From contig NC_008571.1 in NCBI RefSeq assembly GCF_000060345.1, forward strand, positions 3,538,501 through 3,602,500: DNA of 64,000 nt, written 5' to 3'. Of this stretch, positions 33,154 to 41,653 are shown one piece after another. Within the stretch, counting starts at the first letter, position 1. The number at the start of each line of letters is the position of its first letter. A program made the translations under genes and the position numbers. The DNA comes from Christiangramia forsetii KT0803. Lineage in GTDB: Bacteria; Bacteroidota; Bacteroidia; Flavobacteriales; Flavobacteriaceae. A model generated the notes under the pieces. That model searched no databases and had not been told where the DNA came from. It saw only the letters and a program-made list of their open reading frames with translations.

Positions 33154-34020
33154 ATGGATACAAAAGAACTCCTTAAAAAAGTACGAAAGATAGAAATTAA
33201 GACCCGAAGACTGAGTGATCATGTCTTTGGCGGGGAATATCATTCTACTTTTAAAGGACGCGGGATGACCTTTAGCGAGGTACGAGCTTATCAGTTTGGG
33301 GATGATGTAAGGAGTATAGACTGGAATGTTACGGCCCGTTATAATGAACCTTTTATTAAGGTGTTCGAAGAAGAGCGGGAACTCACCATGATGTTGATGG
33401 TAGATGTTTCCGGTTCTGAAATGTTTGGTACCCAACAGCAATTTAAAAAAGATGTAATTACTGAAATTGCGGCTACCCTGGCATTTTCAGCAACAAAAAA
33501 TAATGATAAGATTGGTTTGATGCTTTTTACAGATCAAATAGAGCTTTATATTCCGCCAAAAAAAGGAAGATCCCATGTGCTTAGAATCATCAGGGAATTA
33601 CTGGAATTTAAACCTGTGGGTAAGAGTACCGATATCAAAGGAGCCTTAAAGTATCTTACCAATGTTATGAAAAAGAAAGCGATCATTTTTTTACTTTCAG
33701 ATTTTATGGCTGATGATTACCAGCATAGCTTGAAAATTATTTCGGGAAAACATGATGTGACCGGAATCAGAGTTTTTGATAAGATGGAAGAAACAATTCC
33801 AAATCTTGGGATGGTGCAAATGCTGGACGAAGAAACCGGTGAGTATGTAACTGTGAATACAGGATCTAAGGCAGTGCGTAGATCGTATTCAAAATATTAC
33901 GAGGAAAGATTAAATTATTTTCACCAAAGTTTTTCATTAAGCGGTGCGGGGGTTATAAATAACCGTACAGATGAAAGCTATGTGAAAAAATTACTGGGCT
34001 ATTTTAAAAGAAGAGCTTAA
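33154..34020 (+). CDS. DUF58 domain protein of the bat operon
   Basis: A 288-residue DUF58 protein. The conserved core is FKGRGMTFSEVRAYQFGDDVRSIDWNVTAR (residues about 32-61), followed by a VWA-like half starting LMVDVSGSEMFG, here with a DxSxS-like DVSGS that could coordinate a metal. No transmembrane segment. DUF58 proteins pair with MoxR ATPases in this operon class across bacteria. The molecular task, presumably handling substrates of the ATPase complex, is inferred. It precedes the BatD-like gene by 7 bp. Confidence 0.9.
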   Translation: MDTKELLKKVRKIEIKTRRLSDHVFGGEYHSTFKGRGMTFSEVRAYQFGDDVRSIDWNVTARYNEPFIKVFEEERELTMMLMVDVSGSEMFGTQQQFKKDVITEIAATLAFSATKNNDKIGLMLFTDQIELYIPPKKGRSHVLRIIRELLEFKPVGKSTDIKGALKYLTNVMKKKAIIFLLSDFMADDYQHSLKIISGKHDVTGIRVFDKMEETIPNLGMVQMLDEETGEYVTVNTGSKAVRRSYSKYYEERLNYFHQSFSLSGAGVINNRTDESYVKKLLGYFKRRA

Positions 34021-34027
34021 AAAAGAA

Positions 34028-35677
34028 ATGTTTAGAAATTACTATAATACATATTTGAAATTCAACCTCTCAGGAGGTCTGGGATTTCTGTTTTTTATAA
34101 GTCTACTATTTTCTTTTTCAGAAATTTCTGCACAAACCAGTATATCTGCTTCCGTAGATTCTACTACCATAAAAATAGGAGAGCAGATAACGTATAAGAT
34201 CGAAGTGGAAACAAACCCTGAAGATCTGGTGGTTTTTCCTGAAGGTGAGACTTTTTCTCCGCTGGAATTGGTGGAATCTCTGGAGATAGACACCATCAAT
34301 GAAAATGGCAATTACAGGTTGTTAAAGGAATATTTTCTAACGCAATTTGATTCAGGAAAATATGTGATCCCAAGTCAGAAAGTACTTATTAAAAACAATT
34401 CTTATTATACAGATTCTATCGCTGTTGAGGTGAATGATGTAGTGGTAGATACCACCAAACAGAAACTTTACCCGATAAAGCCTTCCGTAGAAGTTGATCC
34501 GGGTTTTAGTATTCCTACCTGGGCGTGGTGGTTACTGGGAATCTTTCTAATTGCCGGACTGGTGGCTTTTTTAATTATCAGAAAGAAGAAAAAAGATTCA
34601 GAGGAGTATGAATTGCCACCTTATGAAGAGGCAATGGCCGAACTTCAAAAACTGGATAACTCTCATTTGCTGGAAAACAGGGAGATCAAAGAATATTATT
34701 CCCAGCTTAGTTTTGCGGTGCGTAAATATCTGGATAGAAAAATTTACGATCACGGCCTGGAAAGAACCACCAACGAATTAATCATTTATTTGCGAGCTCA
34801 AAAAGATGCGGGTAAATTGAAACTTTCTGATGGCACCATCAGTGATTTTGAAAAAATCCTTCAGCGTTCAGATCTTGCAAAATTTGCCAGATCTAAGCCC
34901 GATGTAATTACCGCAAAAGAAGATCGTTCAAAAACACAACATATCATCGATGATCTTCGGGCTTCGGTTCCAGAGCCTACTCAGGAGGAATTACTTAAAG
35001 ATGAAGCTTTTCTTCAGGAGCAGGCAAGAAAACGAAAGAAACGTCGCATCATTATAGGTGTGGTAGCAGGAGTGGTTATAATTATTCTTGGAGTTACTGC
35101 ACTTATCGCTACGCAGGGTTACACCTATGTAAAAGACACGTACCTGGGGCATCCTACGAAAGAATTATTGGAGGGAGAATGGATTAGAAGTGAATATGGA
35201 AATCCGTCGGTTGCGGTTACAACACCAAGGGTTTTGGTACGTGGAGAAATTGAAATGCCCCAGGAAGTACAGCAAATGATGGTAGGTTCTGAAACTTTTA
35301 TCTACGGCAGCCTTTTAAGTAATTATTATACAACCTTAAGTACGATCAAGTTTAAAGGTGAGGTGAAATTTGATCTAAAGAAAGCGGTAGATGGTATTTA
35401 TACCAATCTTGAAGCGCAGGGTGCGAGAAATATAGTAATGAAACAGGAAGATTTCACCACCTTGAATGGAGCTAAAGGATTAAAAGTTTTTGGAACCCTG
35501 GATGCTGAAAATCCTGTGACAGGTGAATCTATCCCCAATGAATATGTAATCCTGAATTTTGCTGAAAAAGGAGGTTTTGAACAGATCATCGTTGTATTTA
35601 ATGAAAACGATCAGTACGCCAGGGAGATTTCAGAAAGGATCATCAACTCGGTAGAAATAAATAATTTGAAAGAATAA
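34028..35677 (+). CDS. BatD-like two-transmembrane protein with extra C-terminal domain
   Basis: A 549-residue membrane protein. The order is signal-like helix (about 15-36), a BatD-like beta-sandwich (about 37-155), a first transmembrane helix (PTWAWWLLGIFLIAGLVAFLII, about 163-184), a cytoplasmic helical segment (185-340), a second helix (IIIGVVAGVVIIILGVTALI, about 340-360), then a periplasmic C-terminal domain of about 190 residues. The N-terminal half is like other bat operon BatD/DUF4381-type proteins; the C-terminal domain after the second helix I cannot name. Last base overlaps batA. Probably part of the envelope complex around BatA/BatB. Confidence 0.75.
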   Translation: MFRNYYNTYLKFNLSGGLGFLFFISLLFSFSEISAQTSISASVDSTTIKIGEQITYKIEVETNPEDLVVFPEGETFSPLELVESLEIDTINENGNYRLLKEYFLTQFDSGKYVIPSQKVLIKNNSYYTDSIAVEVNDVVVDTTKQKLYPIKPSVEVDPGFSIPTWAWWLLGIFLIAGLVAFLIIRKKKKDSEEYELPPYEEAMAELQKLDNSHLLENREIKEYYSQLSFAVRKYLDRKIYDHGLERTTNELIIYLRAQKDAGKLKLSDGTISDFEKILQRSDLAKFARSKPDVITAKEDRSKTQHIIDDLRASVPEPTQEELLKDEAFLQEQARKRKKRRIIIGVVAGVVIIILGVTALIATQGYTYVKDTYLGHPTKELLEGEWIRSEYGNPSVAVTTPRVLVRGEIEMPQEVQQMMVGSETFIYGSLLSNYYTTLSTIKFKGEVKFDLKKAVDGIYTNLEAQGARNIVMKQEDFTTLNGAKGLKVFGTLDAENPVTGESIPNEYVILNFAEKGGFEQIIVVFNENDQYAREISERIINSVEINNLKE

Positions 35678-36684
35678 TGTTTGCTAATTTCAATTTTGAG
35701 AATCCGGAATTCTTCTGGTTATTTTTGCTGCTTCCGCTGGCAATAGGCTGGTATTTTTGGAAACGAAACAAGCAGACCCCAGAATTAAAAATTTCCAGCA
35801 CCAAAGGTTTTAAAGCAACATCAGGTATTCTGCCAAAATTAAAACCTGTACTATTCCTTTTAAGATTGTTAGCACTATCGGCGATTATTATGGCGATGGC
35901 AAGACCACGAAGCGTAGATGTTTCCACACAAACCAGCAGTACGCAGGGAATAGACATTGTGATGGCAATAGATGTTTCAGCAAGTATGCTGGCCAGGGAT
36001 CTTCAGCCAAATCGTCTGGATGCAACCAAAAATGTAGCAGAAGAATTTATCCAGGATCGCCCCGGAGATCGTATTGGTTTAGTGGTTTACGCCGGAGAAA
36101 GTTTTACAAAAACACCAATTACCAGTGATAAGGCGATAGTTTTAGATGCTCTGGAAGATATAGAGTATAATAATGTACTTGAAAATGGTACAGCAATAGG
36201 TTCAGGTCTGGCAACCGCAGTGAACAGAATTAAAGATAGTGATGCTGAAAGTAAAGTGATAATTCTGCTTACAGACGGGGTGAACAATGCAGGATTTATA
36301 GATCCAAGTACTGCGAGTGAACTGGCAGTAGAATTCGGAATTAAAGTTTATACCATTGGGGTGGGAAGCAATGGAATGGCGCTTTCTCCTGTTGGAGTTA
36401 ACCCTGCAAATGGTAGGCTCCGATTTGGAAATGTGCAGGTTGAGATAGATGAAGATCTTTTAAAAGAAATTGCTGCGGCTACCGGAGGAAAATACTTTAG
36501 AGCGACCAACAACGAAAAACTGGAGGAGATCTATGCTGAAATTGATTCATTGGAAAAGACTGAAATAGAAGAATTCAAATACTATAATTATGATGAAAAA
36601 TACCGACCATTAGTTTTACTGGCCGGAGGGCTGTTACTTTTTGAAATTCTATTAAGGCTAACAATTTTTAGAGGATTTATATAA
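35677..36684 (+). CDS. batA: BatA, VWA-domain membrane protein
   Basis: A 335-residue inner-membrane protein with a VWA domain exposed between hydrophobic ends. N-terminal helices (about 10-28 and 57-75), then the VWA domain with an intact metal-ion site: DVSAS at 99-103, the threonine in TPITSDK and DGVNNAG. A C-terminal helix ends the protein (LVLLAGGLLLFEILLRL). The gene begins by overlapping the stop of the preceding gene by one base. BatA and BatB are the two VWA components of the Bacteroides aerotolerance operon, in which mutants lose oxygen tolerance; the mechanism is not settled. Confidence 0.93.
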   Translation: MFANFNFENPEFFWLFLLLPLAIGWYFWKRNKQTPELKISSTKGFKATSGILPKLKPVLFLLRLLALSAIIMAMARPRSVDVSTQTSSTQGIDIVMAIDVSASMLARDLQPNRLDATKNVAEEFIQDRPGDRIGLVVYAGESFTKTPITSDKAIVLDALEDIEYNNVLENGTAIGSGLATAVNRIKDSDAESKVIILLTDGVNNAGFIDPSTASELAVEFGIKVYTIGVGSNGMALSPVGVNPANGRLRFGNVQVEIDEDLLKEIAAATGGKYFRATNNEKLEEIYAEIDSLEKTEIEEFKYYNYDEKYRPLVLLAGGLLLFEILLRLTIFRGFI

Positions 36685-36685
36685 A

Positions 36686-37750
36686 ATGTTTGTACTCGAA
36701 GAAAAAATATGGTTTTGGTTATTGCTGGTGATCCCGGTAATCATCCTGCTGTTTCTTATCTTTATTTTCTGGCAGAACAGAACACGAAAAAAATTCGCTG
36801 ATTCTACACTGCTAAAACTTCTCGCTCCAAACAGATCACGTTCTAAACCGGTGATAAAACTAGTGCTAATTCTTCTGGCGTTAGCTAGTTTGGTAATTGC
36901 ATTGGTAAACCCGAAAATGGGGACAAAAATGGAAACGGTAAAACGTGAAGGAGTAGATATTGTCTTCGCGATAGACGTTTCAAAAAGTATGGATGCTGAA
37001 GATATTGCGCCTAATCGCCTAGAGAAATCCAAGCAATTGGTTAGTCAGATTTTAAGCTCTTTGGGAAGCGACCGAGTTGGGATTATTGCTTATGCCGGAG
37101 GGGCTTATCCGCAATTACCGATTACTACCGATTTTTCAGCAGCTAAAATGTTTCTTCAGGCGTTGAATACCGATATGATCTCGTCTCAGGGAACCGCAAT
37201 AAGCGATGCAATAGAACTGGCGACGACTTATTATGACGATGATCAGCAAACCAATAGAGTCTTATTTATAATCAGTGATGGGGAAGATCACGAAGGAAAT
37301 GTGGAGGATATTGCTGAACAGGCTGCAGAGAAGGGAATTCGTATTTTCACCATAGGAGTAGGAACCGAAAAAGGAGGTCCTATTCCGATTAAAAGAAATG
37401 GTGTTGTTCAGAATTATAAGAAAGACAGGCAGGGAGAAACGGTGATAACCAAACTGAATCCGGCGACACTTCAGGAAATAGCGAATGCTACCGATGGTAG
37501 TTATATTGAAGGAAATGTAACCAGCGAGGTAGTAGATAATGTTACCGAAAAATTACAGAATATCGAAAAGACCGAATTCGAGGCAAAACAGTTCGCCGAC
37601 TTTAAATCTCATTTTCAATGGTTTCTGGGATTAGGTTTGGCACTATTATTTCTTGATATCTTTATACTGGAGCGAAGTACCGCCTGGTTAAAAAGATTGA
37701 ATCTTTTCAATGAAAGTAAGAAGAAAGGAGGTAAAGCAGATGAAGATTAA
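36686..37750 (+). CDS. batB: BatB, VWA-domain membrane protein
   Basis: A 354-residue VWA protein paralogous to batA and directly behind it (1 bp gap). N-terminal helices (9-30 and about 57-74), then a VWA domain with DVSKS at 97-101 and ISDGEDHEGN completing the metal site, and a C-terminal helix (FQWFLGLGLALLFLDIFIL). Sequence likeness to BatA is clear in the MIDAS region but the two are distinct. It overlaps the next gene by 11 bp. Together BatA/BatB with the TPR proteins probably form a periplasm-facing complex. Confidence 0.93.
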   Translation: MFVLEEKIWFWLLLVIPVIILLFLIFIFWQNRTRKKFADSTLLKLLAPNRSRSKPVIKLVLILLALASLVIALVNPKMGTKMETVKREGVDIVFAIDVSKSMDAEDIAPNRLEKSKQLVSQILSSLGSDRVGIIAYAGGAYPQLPITTDFSAAKMFLQALNTDMISSQGTAISDAIELATTYYDDDQQTNRVLFIISDGEDHEGNVEDIAEQAAEKGIRIFTIGVGTEKGGPIPIKRNGVVQNYKKDRQGETVITKLNPATLQEIANATDGSYIEGNVTSEVVDNVTEKLQNIEKTEFEAKQFADFKSHFQWFLGLGLALLFLDIFILERSTAWLKRLNLFNESKKKGGKADED

Positions 37751-38603
37751 AAAACAACATATAGTATTTACGGGAGTTTTTCTTTTTGGAATAACGACTA
37801 TTTTCGCTCAGGAAAAGCCTGAAAAACTTCAAAAAGAAGCAAATAAATTTATTGCTGAAGCTCAGGAAGCGCTGTCTGAAAATAACTTTGCGAGTGCCGA
37901 GGCTTCGTATAGAAAAGCTATTTCTAAAGATCCTTCAAATCTTAATGCCAAGTATAATATGGGGAACCTCTATTATGCGAAAGAAAAATCTTTAAATGCC
38001 GAACAGCGTTTAAAAGAAGCCGCAGAGATGGATGCAACAAAAGATGAAAAGCATCATATTTATCATAATCTTGGAAATTCTTTTATGCAACAAAAGAATT
38101 ATCAGGAAGCGGTAAACGCCTTTAAAGAAGCACTTCGTAACGATCCAACAGATGAAGAAACAAGGTATAATCTGGCTTTAGCAAAAAAGATGCTGGAAAA
38201 GGAACAGCAAAATCAGGATCAAAATAAAGAACAGAATAAGCAGGACGACGAGAAGAAAGACGAAAATAAAGATCAGCAGAATAAGGACCAGAAAGACGGA
38301 GAAGGTGACGAAGATGAAGATCAGGATCAAAAGCCTAAAGACGAAGGAGAGAATGAGAAGGATAAGAAGGAAGGCGATGAGAACGAAGATAAGCAGAAAG
38401 ATAAGGGAGATGAGCAGAAGAAGGATGATGGGCAAGGTGATAAGGAAAAGCAACAGCAACCAAAACCTACCCAGGGTCAGCTTTCCCCTCAGCAAATAAA
38501 AAACCTTTTGGAGGCGATGAATAATGAAGAGAAAAAGGTTCAGGATAAAATAAATGCTGAAAAGGCAAAAGGAGTAAAAATAAAATCTGAAAAAGATTGG
38601 TAA
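37740..38603 (+). CDS. batC: BatC, TPR protein with charged tail
   Basis: A 287-residue secreted or anchored protein. I start it at ATG 37740 (MKIKKQHIV), which gives a signal peptide up to FAQ; a frame opens earlier at 37710 but would extend into batB without adding a sensible signal. Three tetratricopeptide repeats occupy about 30-150 (SEAQEALSENNFASAEASYRKAI, NAKYNMGNLYYAKEKSL, NLGNSFMQQKNYQEAV). From about residue 160 a 90-residue low-complexity tail of K, E, D, Q and N follows. TPR proteins in the bat operon act as assembly scaffolds in the periplasm. The tail length is prone to misassembly in repeats but reads in frame here. Confidence 0.85.
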   Translation: MKIKKQHIVFTGVFLFGITTIFAQEKPEKLQKEANKFIAEAQEALSENNFASAEASYRKAISKDPSNLNAKYNMGNLYYAKEKSLNAEQRLKEAAEMDATKDEKHHIYHNLGNSFMQQKNYQEAVNAFKEALRNDPTDEETRYNLALAKKMLEKEQQNQDQNKEQNKQDDEKKDENKDQQNKDQKDGEGDEDEDQDQKPKDEGENEKDKKEGDENEDKQKDKGDEQKKDDGQGDKEKQQQPKPTQGQLSPQQIKNLLEAMNNEEKKVQDKINAEKAKGVKIKSEKDW

Positions 38604-38652
38604 CATTCAGGCTTGTCACTCGACAAAAAAGATGACTATATAGGAGGAAAAG

Positions 38653-40410
38653 ATGAAATTGAGGTATTTAATTTTAAGTTTTTTATTGTTTGCTTCCGGG
38701 CTTATTCAGGCTCAGGTTAGATTTGAGGCGAAAGTAAGTAAGGAAAAGCTGGGAATTAATGAACGGCTTAGAGTAGATTTTGAAATGAATGAAGATGGGG
38801 ATAATTTTAAACCACCATCATTTGAAGGTTTTACCGTTGTGGGTGGGCCCAACCAGAAAATTAGTACCAGTATCCTTAATGGGAAAATGGCTTATTCAAA
38901 GACGTACAGCTTTTATTTGCAGCCAAAGAAAAGAGGAAATTTAAACATTGGGCAGGCAGAGATCATTATTGACGATAAAATCTATAAAACTTCGCCACTT
39001 GCTGTAAATATTACCGCTGCGGTAGATCAACCTACCGATGGTAACAGTAGTGAAATGATCGCAGAAGATAATCTACATCTGGTAGCTGAGGTTTCCAAGG
39101 GCAGTCCTTATCTAAACGAAGCATTTACTGTTGTTTATAAGCTTTATGTGAGTCCGCGGGTGAGTGTAAGTAACTGGAGAGTACTGGATAGTCCCAAATA
39201 CAATGATTTCTGGAGCCAGAGTATCGATATTCAGCAATTAAGGGTTGAAAATGGTGAATATAGAGGAGAGCCATATCGTTATGTAGTACTTAGAAAAACA
39301 ATCCTTTATCCCCAGAAAACGGGAGAACTTAATATAGAGCCTTTAACGCTTTCTATTGCGGTAGATGTACCGAGTGAGCGCAGGGATATTTTTGGTAGCC
39401 GAATTTATAAAACGGTAAATAAAACGGTAGCGGCAGATAATAAGAAGATCAAGGTAAAATCGCTTCCAGCCGGGAAACCTGCTAATTTCACGGGAGCCGT
39501 TGGAAAATTCAATTTTAATGTTACTGCGAGTAAAAATGAATTAAATGCCGGAGAAAGTCTACAGGCGAAAGTGGAGGTTCGTGGGAATGGAAATCTTAAA
39601 CTTTTTGACCTTCCTAACCTTACCGCTCCTTCTTCGCTGGAAATGTATGATCCGGAAAGAAGGGAAAATGTAAATACAAATCTAAACGGAATGCAGGGAA
39701 GTATTTCTGAAACCTATACCGTTGTTCCTACCAGACAAGGGAAATATCCCATCCCAGCCCTGTCATTTTCATATTTTGACCCTTCTTCTGAAACTTATAA
39801 AACCGAAAGCTCAGAGGAACTTTTGATCAATGTGGATAAAGGCCCACTGGCTGGAAATGAACCTTCGGGTCTTTCAGGAGTAAATAAGCAAGCCGTTGCG
39901 ATTGAAGGAAACCAATTTAGGTTTATCAAACTCAACACAAATTTGAAACCCATAAATAGTGAGAGCTTCTTTGGTTCTATAGGTTTCTGGGGAGCGCTGG
40001 TACTTCCTCTTGCAGCGATTCCGCTTTTTATTCTATTCGGAAAGAAGAGAGAACAACGAGCAAATGATGTAAAAGGAAACAGGATTCGAAGAGCAGATAA
40101 ACTTGCCAGAAAATATCTTTCAGAAGCCAGGAAAAGCTTAGGGGATCAAAAGGAGTTCTATCAGGCATTGGAGCGCTCCATGCATAATTATCTGAAAGCA
40201 AAACTTAATATCCAAACTGGAGAAATGAGTAAAGAACGAATTTCAGGTTTGCTACGCGAAAAAGGCGTGAACGACCAAACCAATTCAGATTTTATATCCT
40301 TGCTGGAAAGTTGTGAGTTTGCACGATATACACCTGCATCTTCAGATGCGATGCAACAGGATTATGAAAAAGCGGTTCAGGTAATTTCAACGCTGGATAA
40401 ACAATTATAG
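38653..40410 (+). CDS. batD: BatD, oxygen-tolerance protein
   Basis: A 585-residue BatD: signal peptide (MKLRYLILSFLLFASGLIQAQ), beta-sandwich repeats (about 22-120, 130-260, 275-395), one transmembrane helix (FWGALVLPLAAIPLFILFG, about 440-460) and a cytoplasmic helical C terminus of about 120 residues. The characteristic FEMNEDGDNFKPPSFEGFTVVGGP and KRGNLNIGQAEI stretches are typical. It lies 49 bp after batC and overlaps the batE leader region. It is needed for the aerotolerance phenotype in Bacteroides; likely an envelope assembly factor. Confidence 0.9.
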   Translation: MKLRYLILSFLLFASGLIQAQVRFEAKVSKEKLGINERLRVDFEMNEDGDNFKPPSFEGFTVVGGPNQKISTSILNGKMAYSKTYSFYLQPKKRGNLNIGQAEIIIDDKIYKTSPLAVNITAAVDQPTDGNSSEMIAEDNLHLVAEVSKGSPYLNEAFTVVYKLYVSPRVSVSNWRVLDSPKYNDFWSQSIDIQQLRVENGEYRGEPYRYVVLRKTILYPQKTGELNIEPLTLSIAVDVPSERRDIFGSRIYKTVNKTVAADNKKIKVKSLPAGKPANFTGAVGKFNFNVTASKNELNAGESLQAKVEVRGNGNLKLFDLPNLTAPSSLEMYDPERRENVNTNLNGMQGSISETYTVVPTRQGKYPIPALSFSYFDPSSETYKTESSEELLINVDKGPLAGNEPSGLSGVNKQAVAIEGNQFRFIKLNTNLKPINSESFFGSIGFWGALVLPLAAIPLFILFGKKREQRANDVKGNRIRRADKLARKYLSEARKSLGDQKEFYQALERSMHNYLKAKLNIQTGEMSKERISGLLREKGVNDQTNSDFISLLESCEFARYTPASSDAMQQDYEKAVQVISTLDKQL

Positions 40411-40412
40411 TG

Positions 40413-41162
40413 ATGAGAAAGTTAATATTGTTTAGTTTTTTAATGTTAAGCTTTATTGGGTTTTCTCAAAGTGAAGACCTCTTTGAAGAAGCAAACTCAG
40501 CGTACCAGAGCGGAGACTATGAGGTGGCTGTTTCAAAATATGAAGCGATTCTTGCTAATAATGAAACTTCAGCTGAAGTATATTTCAACCTAGGAAATGC
40601 TCATTACAAAATGAATCATGTAGCGCCAAGTATCTATTATTATGAAAAGGCGCTTCAACTGGACCCTACCGATGAGGATATTAAAAATAATATTGCATTT
40701 GCCCGCAATATGGCAATAGATGATATAGAAGAGGTAGAGGAAACTGGTTTTTCGGTTTGGTTCAATAATTTTATTTCGTCATTTTCATATACCACCTGGG
40801 CTGTTTTCGCCATTATATGTTCAGTACTTTTTGTTAGTTTATTCCTATTTTATTATTTTTCCTACAGGTCTTTAAATAAAAGACTTCTTTTTACTGGAGC
40901 CGTTGTTTTTTTTATACTCAGCCTTGTCTCAGTAATATTTGCATTTCAGCAACAATCTTATTTACAAGACAACCAGTACGCGATTATTTTTGAAGAAGAA
41001 GTTGAGGTTCGCGACGAGCCAAACCTTCGGGGAGAGGCTAGTTTTGAACTTCATGAAGGCACTAAGGCAAAAGTACTGGAAGATTTCCAGGAGTGGTCTC
41101 GAATAGAGCTTTCTAATGGTGCACAGGGTTGGGTAATTTCAGATGAAATTAAAAGACTATAA
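40413..41162 (+). CDS. batE: BatE, TPR protein with SH3-like domain
   Basis: A 249-residue membrane protein: signal or anchor (MRKLILFSFLMLSFIGFSQ), a TPR block (about 23-95: EEANSAYQSGDYEVAVSKYEAIL, AEVYFNLGNAHYKMNHVAPSIYYYEKAL), two transmembrane helices (about 127-151 and 158-177), and a C-terminal bacterial SH3-like domain of about 65 residues (IFEEEVEVRDEPNLRGEASFELHEGTKAKVLED). The frame opens with GTG at 40410 but ATG at 40413 is the start. It ends the bat operon. The SH3 domain probably binds peptidoglycan or a partner. Confidence 0.88.
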   Translation: MRKLILFSFLMLSFIGFSQSEDLFEEANSAYQSGDYEVAVSKYEAILANNETSAEVYFNLGNAHYKMNHVAPSIYYYEKALQLDPTDEDIKNNIAFARNMAIDDIEEVEETGFSVWFNNFISSFSYTTWAVFAIICSVLFVSLFLFYYFSYRSLNKRLLFTGAVVFFILSLVSVIFAFQQQSYLQDNQYAIIFEEEVEVRDEPNLRGEASFELHEGTKAKVLEDFQEWSRIELSNGAQGWVISDEIKRL

Positions 41163-41227
41163 AAATTTTTGATAATAGTTTAACTTTTCGGTATAGTTAA
41201 TCATGCTACTATTTGTCAAAAATCCCC

Positions 41228-41235
41228 TACTTTTG
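41228..41235 (+). promoter_or_regulatory. -7 element nearly touching a GTG start
   Basis: TACTTTTG matches TAnnTTTG exactly but ends only 5 bp before the start codon at 41241, so transcription would begin close to or at the start codon. This suggests a leaderless or near-leaderless mRNA, or that the real start lies further downstream. Confidence 0.45.
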
Positions 41236-41240
41236 CCGCC

Positions 41241-41531
41241 GTGAAGCTATTCTCATACATATTAGGATTTATATTTATAACGTTTCTATTTGCTCCAACG
41301 GTAATATCGTTGATAGATAGAAACGTAGATATTTCTATTGCTTATAATGTTAATGAAGAAGAAAGTTCTTCTAAGAATAATATCAATTTAGAATACAAGC
41401 TTGAAGAAACACTTTCTAATTACGATAGTATTCATTTTCTTCAGATAAGGAAGCTGGATGGTCATTACTACAAAGAGAATGGCTATAAGGTTTTTCTCTC
41501 TATTTCTTCTCCGCCACCAAAGATTGCATAA
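41241..41531 (+). CDS. small membrane-anchored protein of unknown function
   Basis: A 96-residue protein with one N-terminal hydrophobic segment (MKLFSYILGFIFITFLFAPTVISLI) and a hydrophilic tail that ends SPPPKIA; it is read with a GTG start. I do not know a function, though the combination of N-terminal anchor and C-terminal SPPPK looks like a family of flavobacterial proteins. It sits between the bat operon and a SulP transporter gene. An ATG alternative was not found nearby; the frame and hydrophobic leader support GTG. Its own TAnnTTTG lies immediately upstream. I rate it real because it is long, has a leader and fits codon use. Confidence 0.65.
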   Translation: MKLFSYILGFIFITFLFAPTVISLIDRNVDISIAYNVNEEESSSKNNINLEYKLEETLSNYDSIHFLQIRKLDGHYYKENGYKVFLSISSPPPKIA

Positions 41532-41618
41532 TACATAGTCTTAATTTTCAGGTAGCCATTCGGTTACCCAGGGAAGCTTTATAGTTTCCTAGTACACTTA
41601 TTTTTTTAAAAAACAGGT

Positions 41619-41639
41619 TACAGGTTTTTTAAACCTGTA
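41619..41639 (+). promoter_or_regulatory. palindromic operator-like site upstream of the SulP gene
   Basis: TACAGGTTT-TTT-AAACCTGTA is a perfect 9+9 inverted repeat, and AACAGGTT just before it repeats a half-site. A second palindrome, ATACATGTAT, lies at 41643-41652 next to the ATG at 41654. They could be operators or an RNA hairpin in the 5' leader. Confidence 0.5.
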
Positions 41640-41653
41640 CAAATACATGTATT

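Noticed and set aside
36087-37032. Minus-strand frames across batA/batB
   Set aside because: They are shadows of two well-supported VWA genes and show no family likeness.
38220-38460. Possible CRISPR-like or tandem repeat in batC
   Set aside because: The periodic look comes from Lys/Glu/Asp/Gln codons (AAR, GAY, CAR) in a disordered tail; there is no fixed repeat-spacer length.
38178-38606. 142-codon minus-strand frame opposite batC, very rich in Leu, Ile and Phe
   Set aside because: It is the complement of the Lys/Glu/Asp/Gln-rich tail of batC; low-complexity codons read backwards give an artificial hydrophobic protein.
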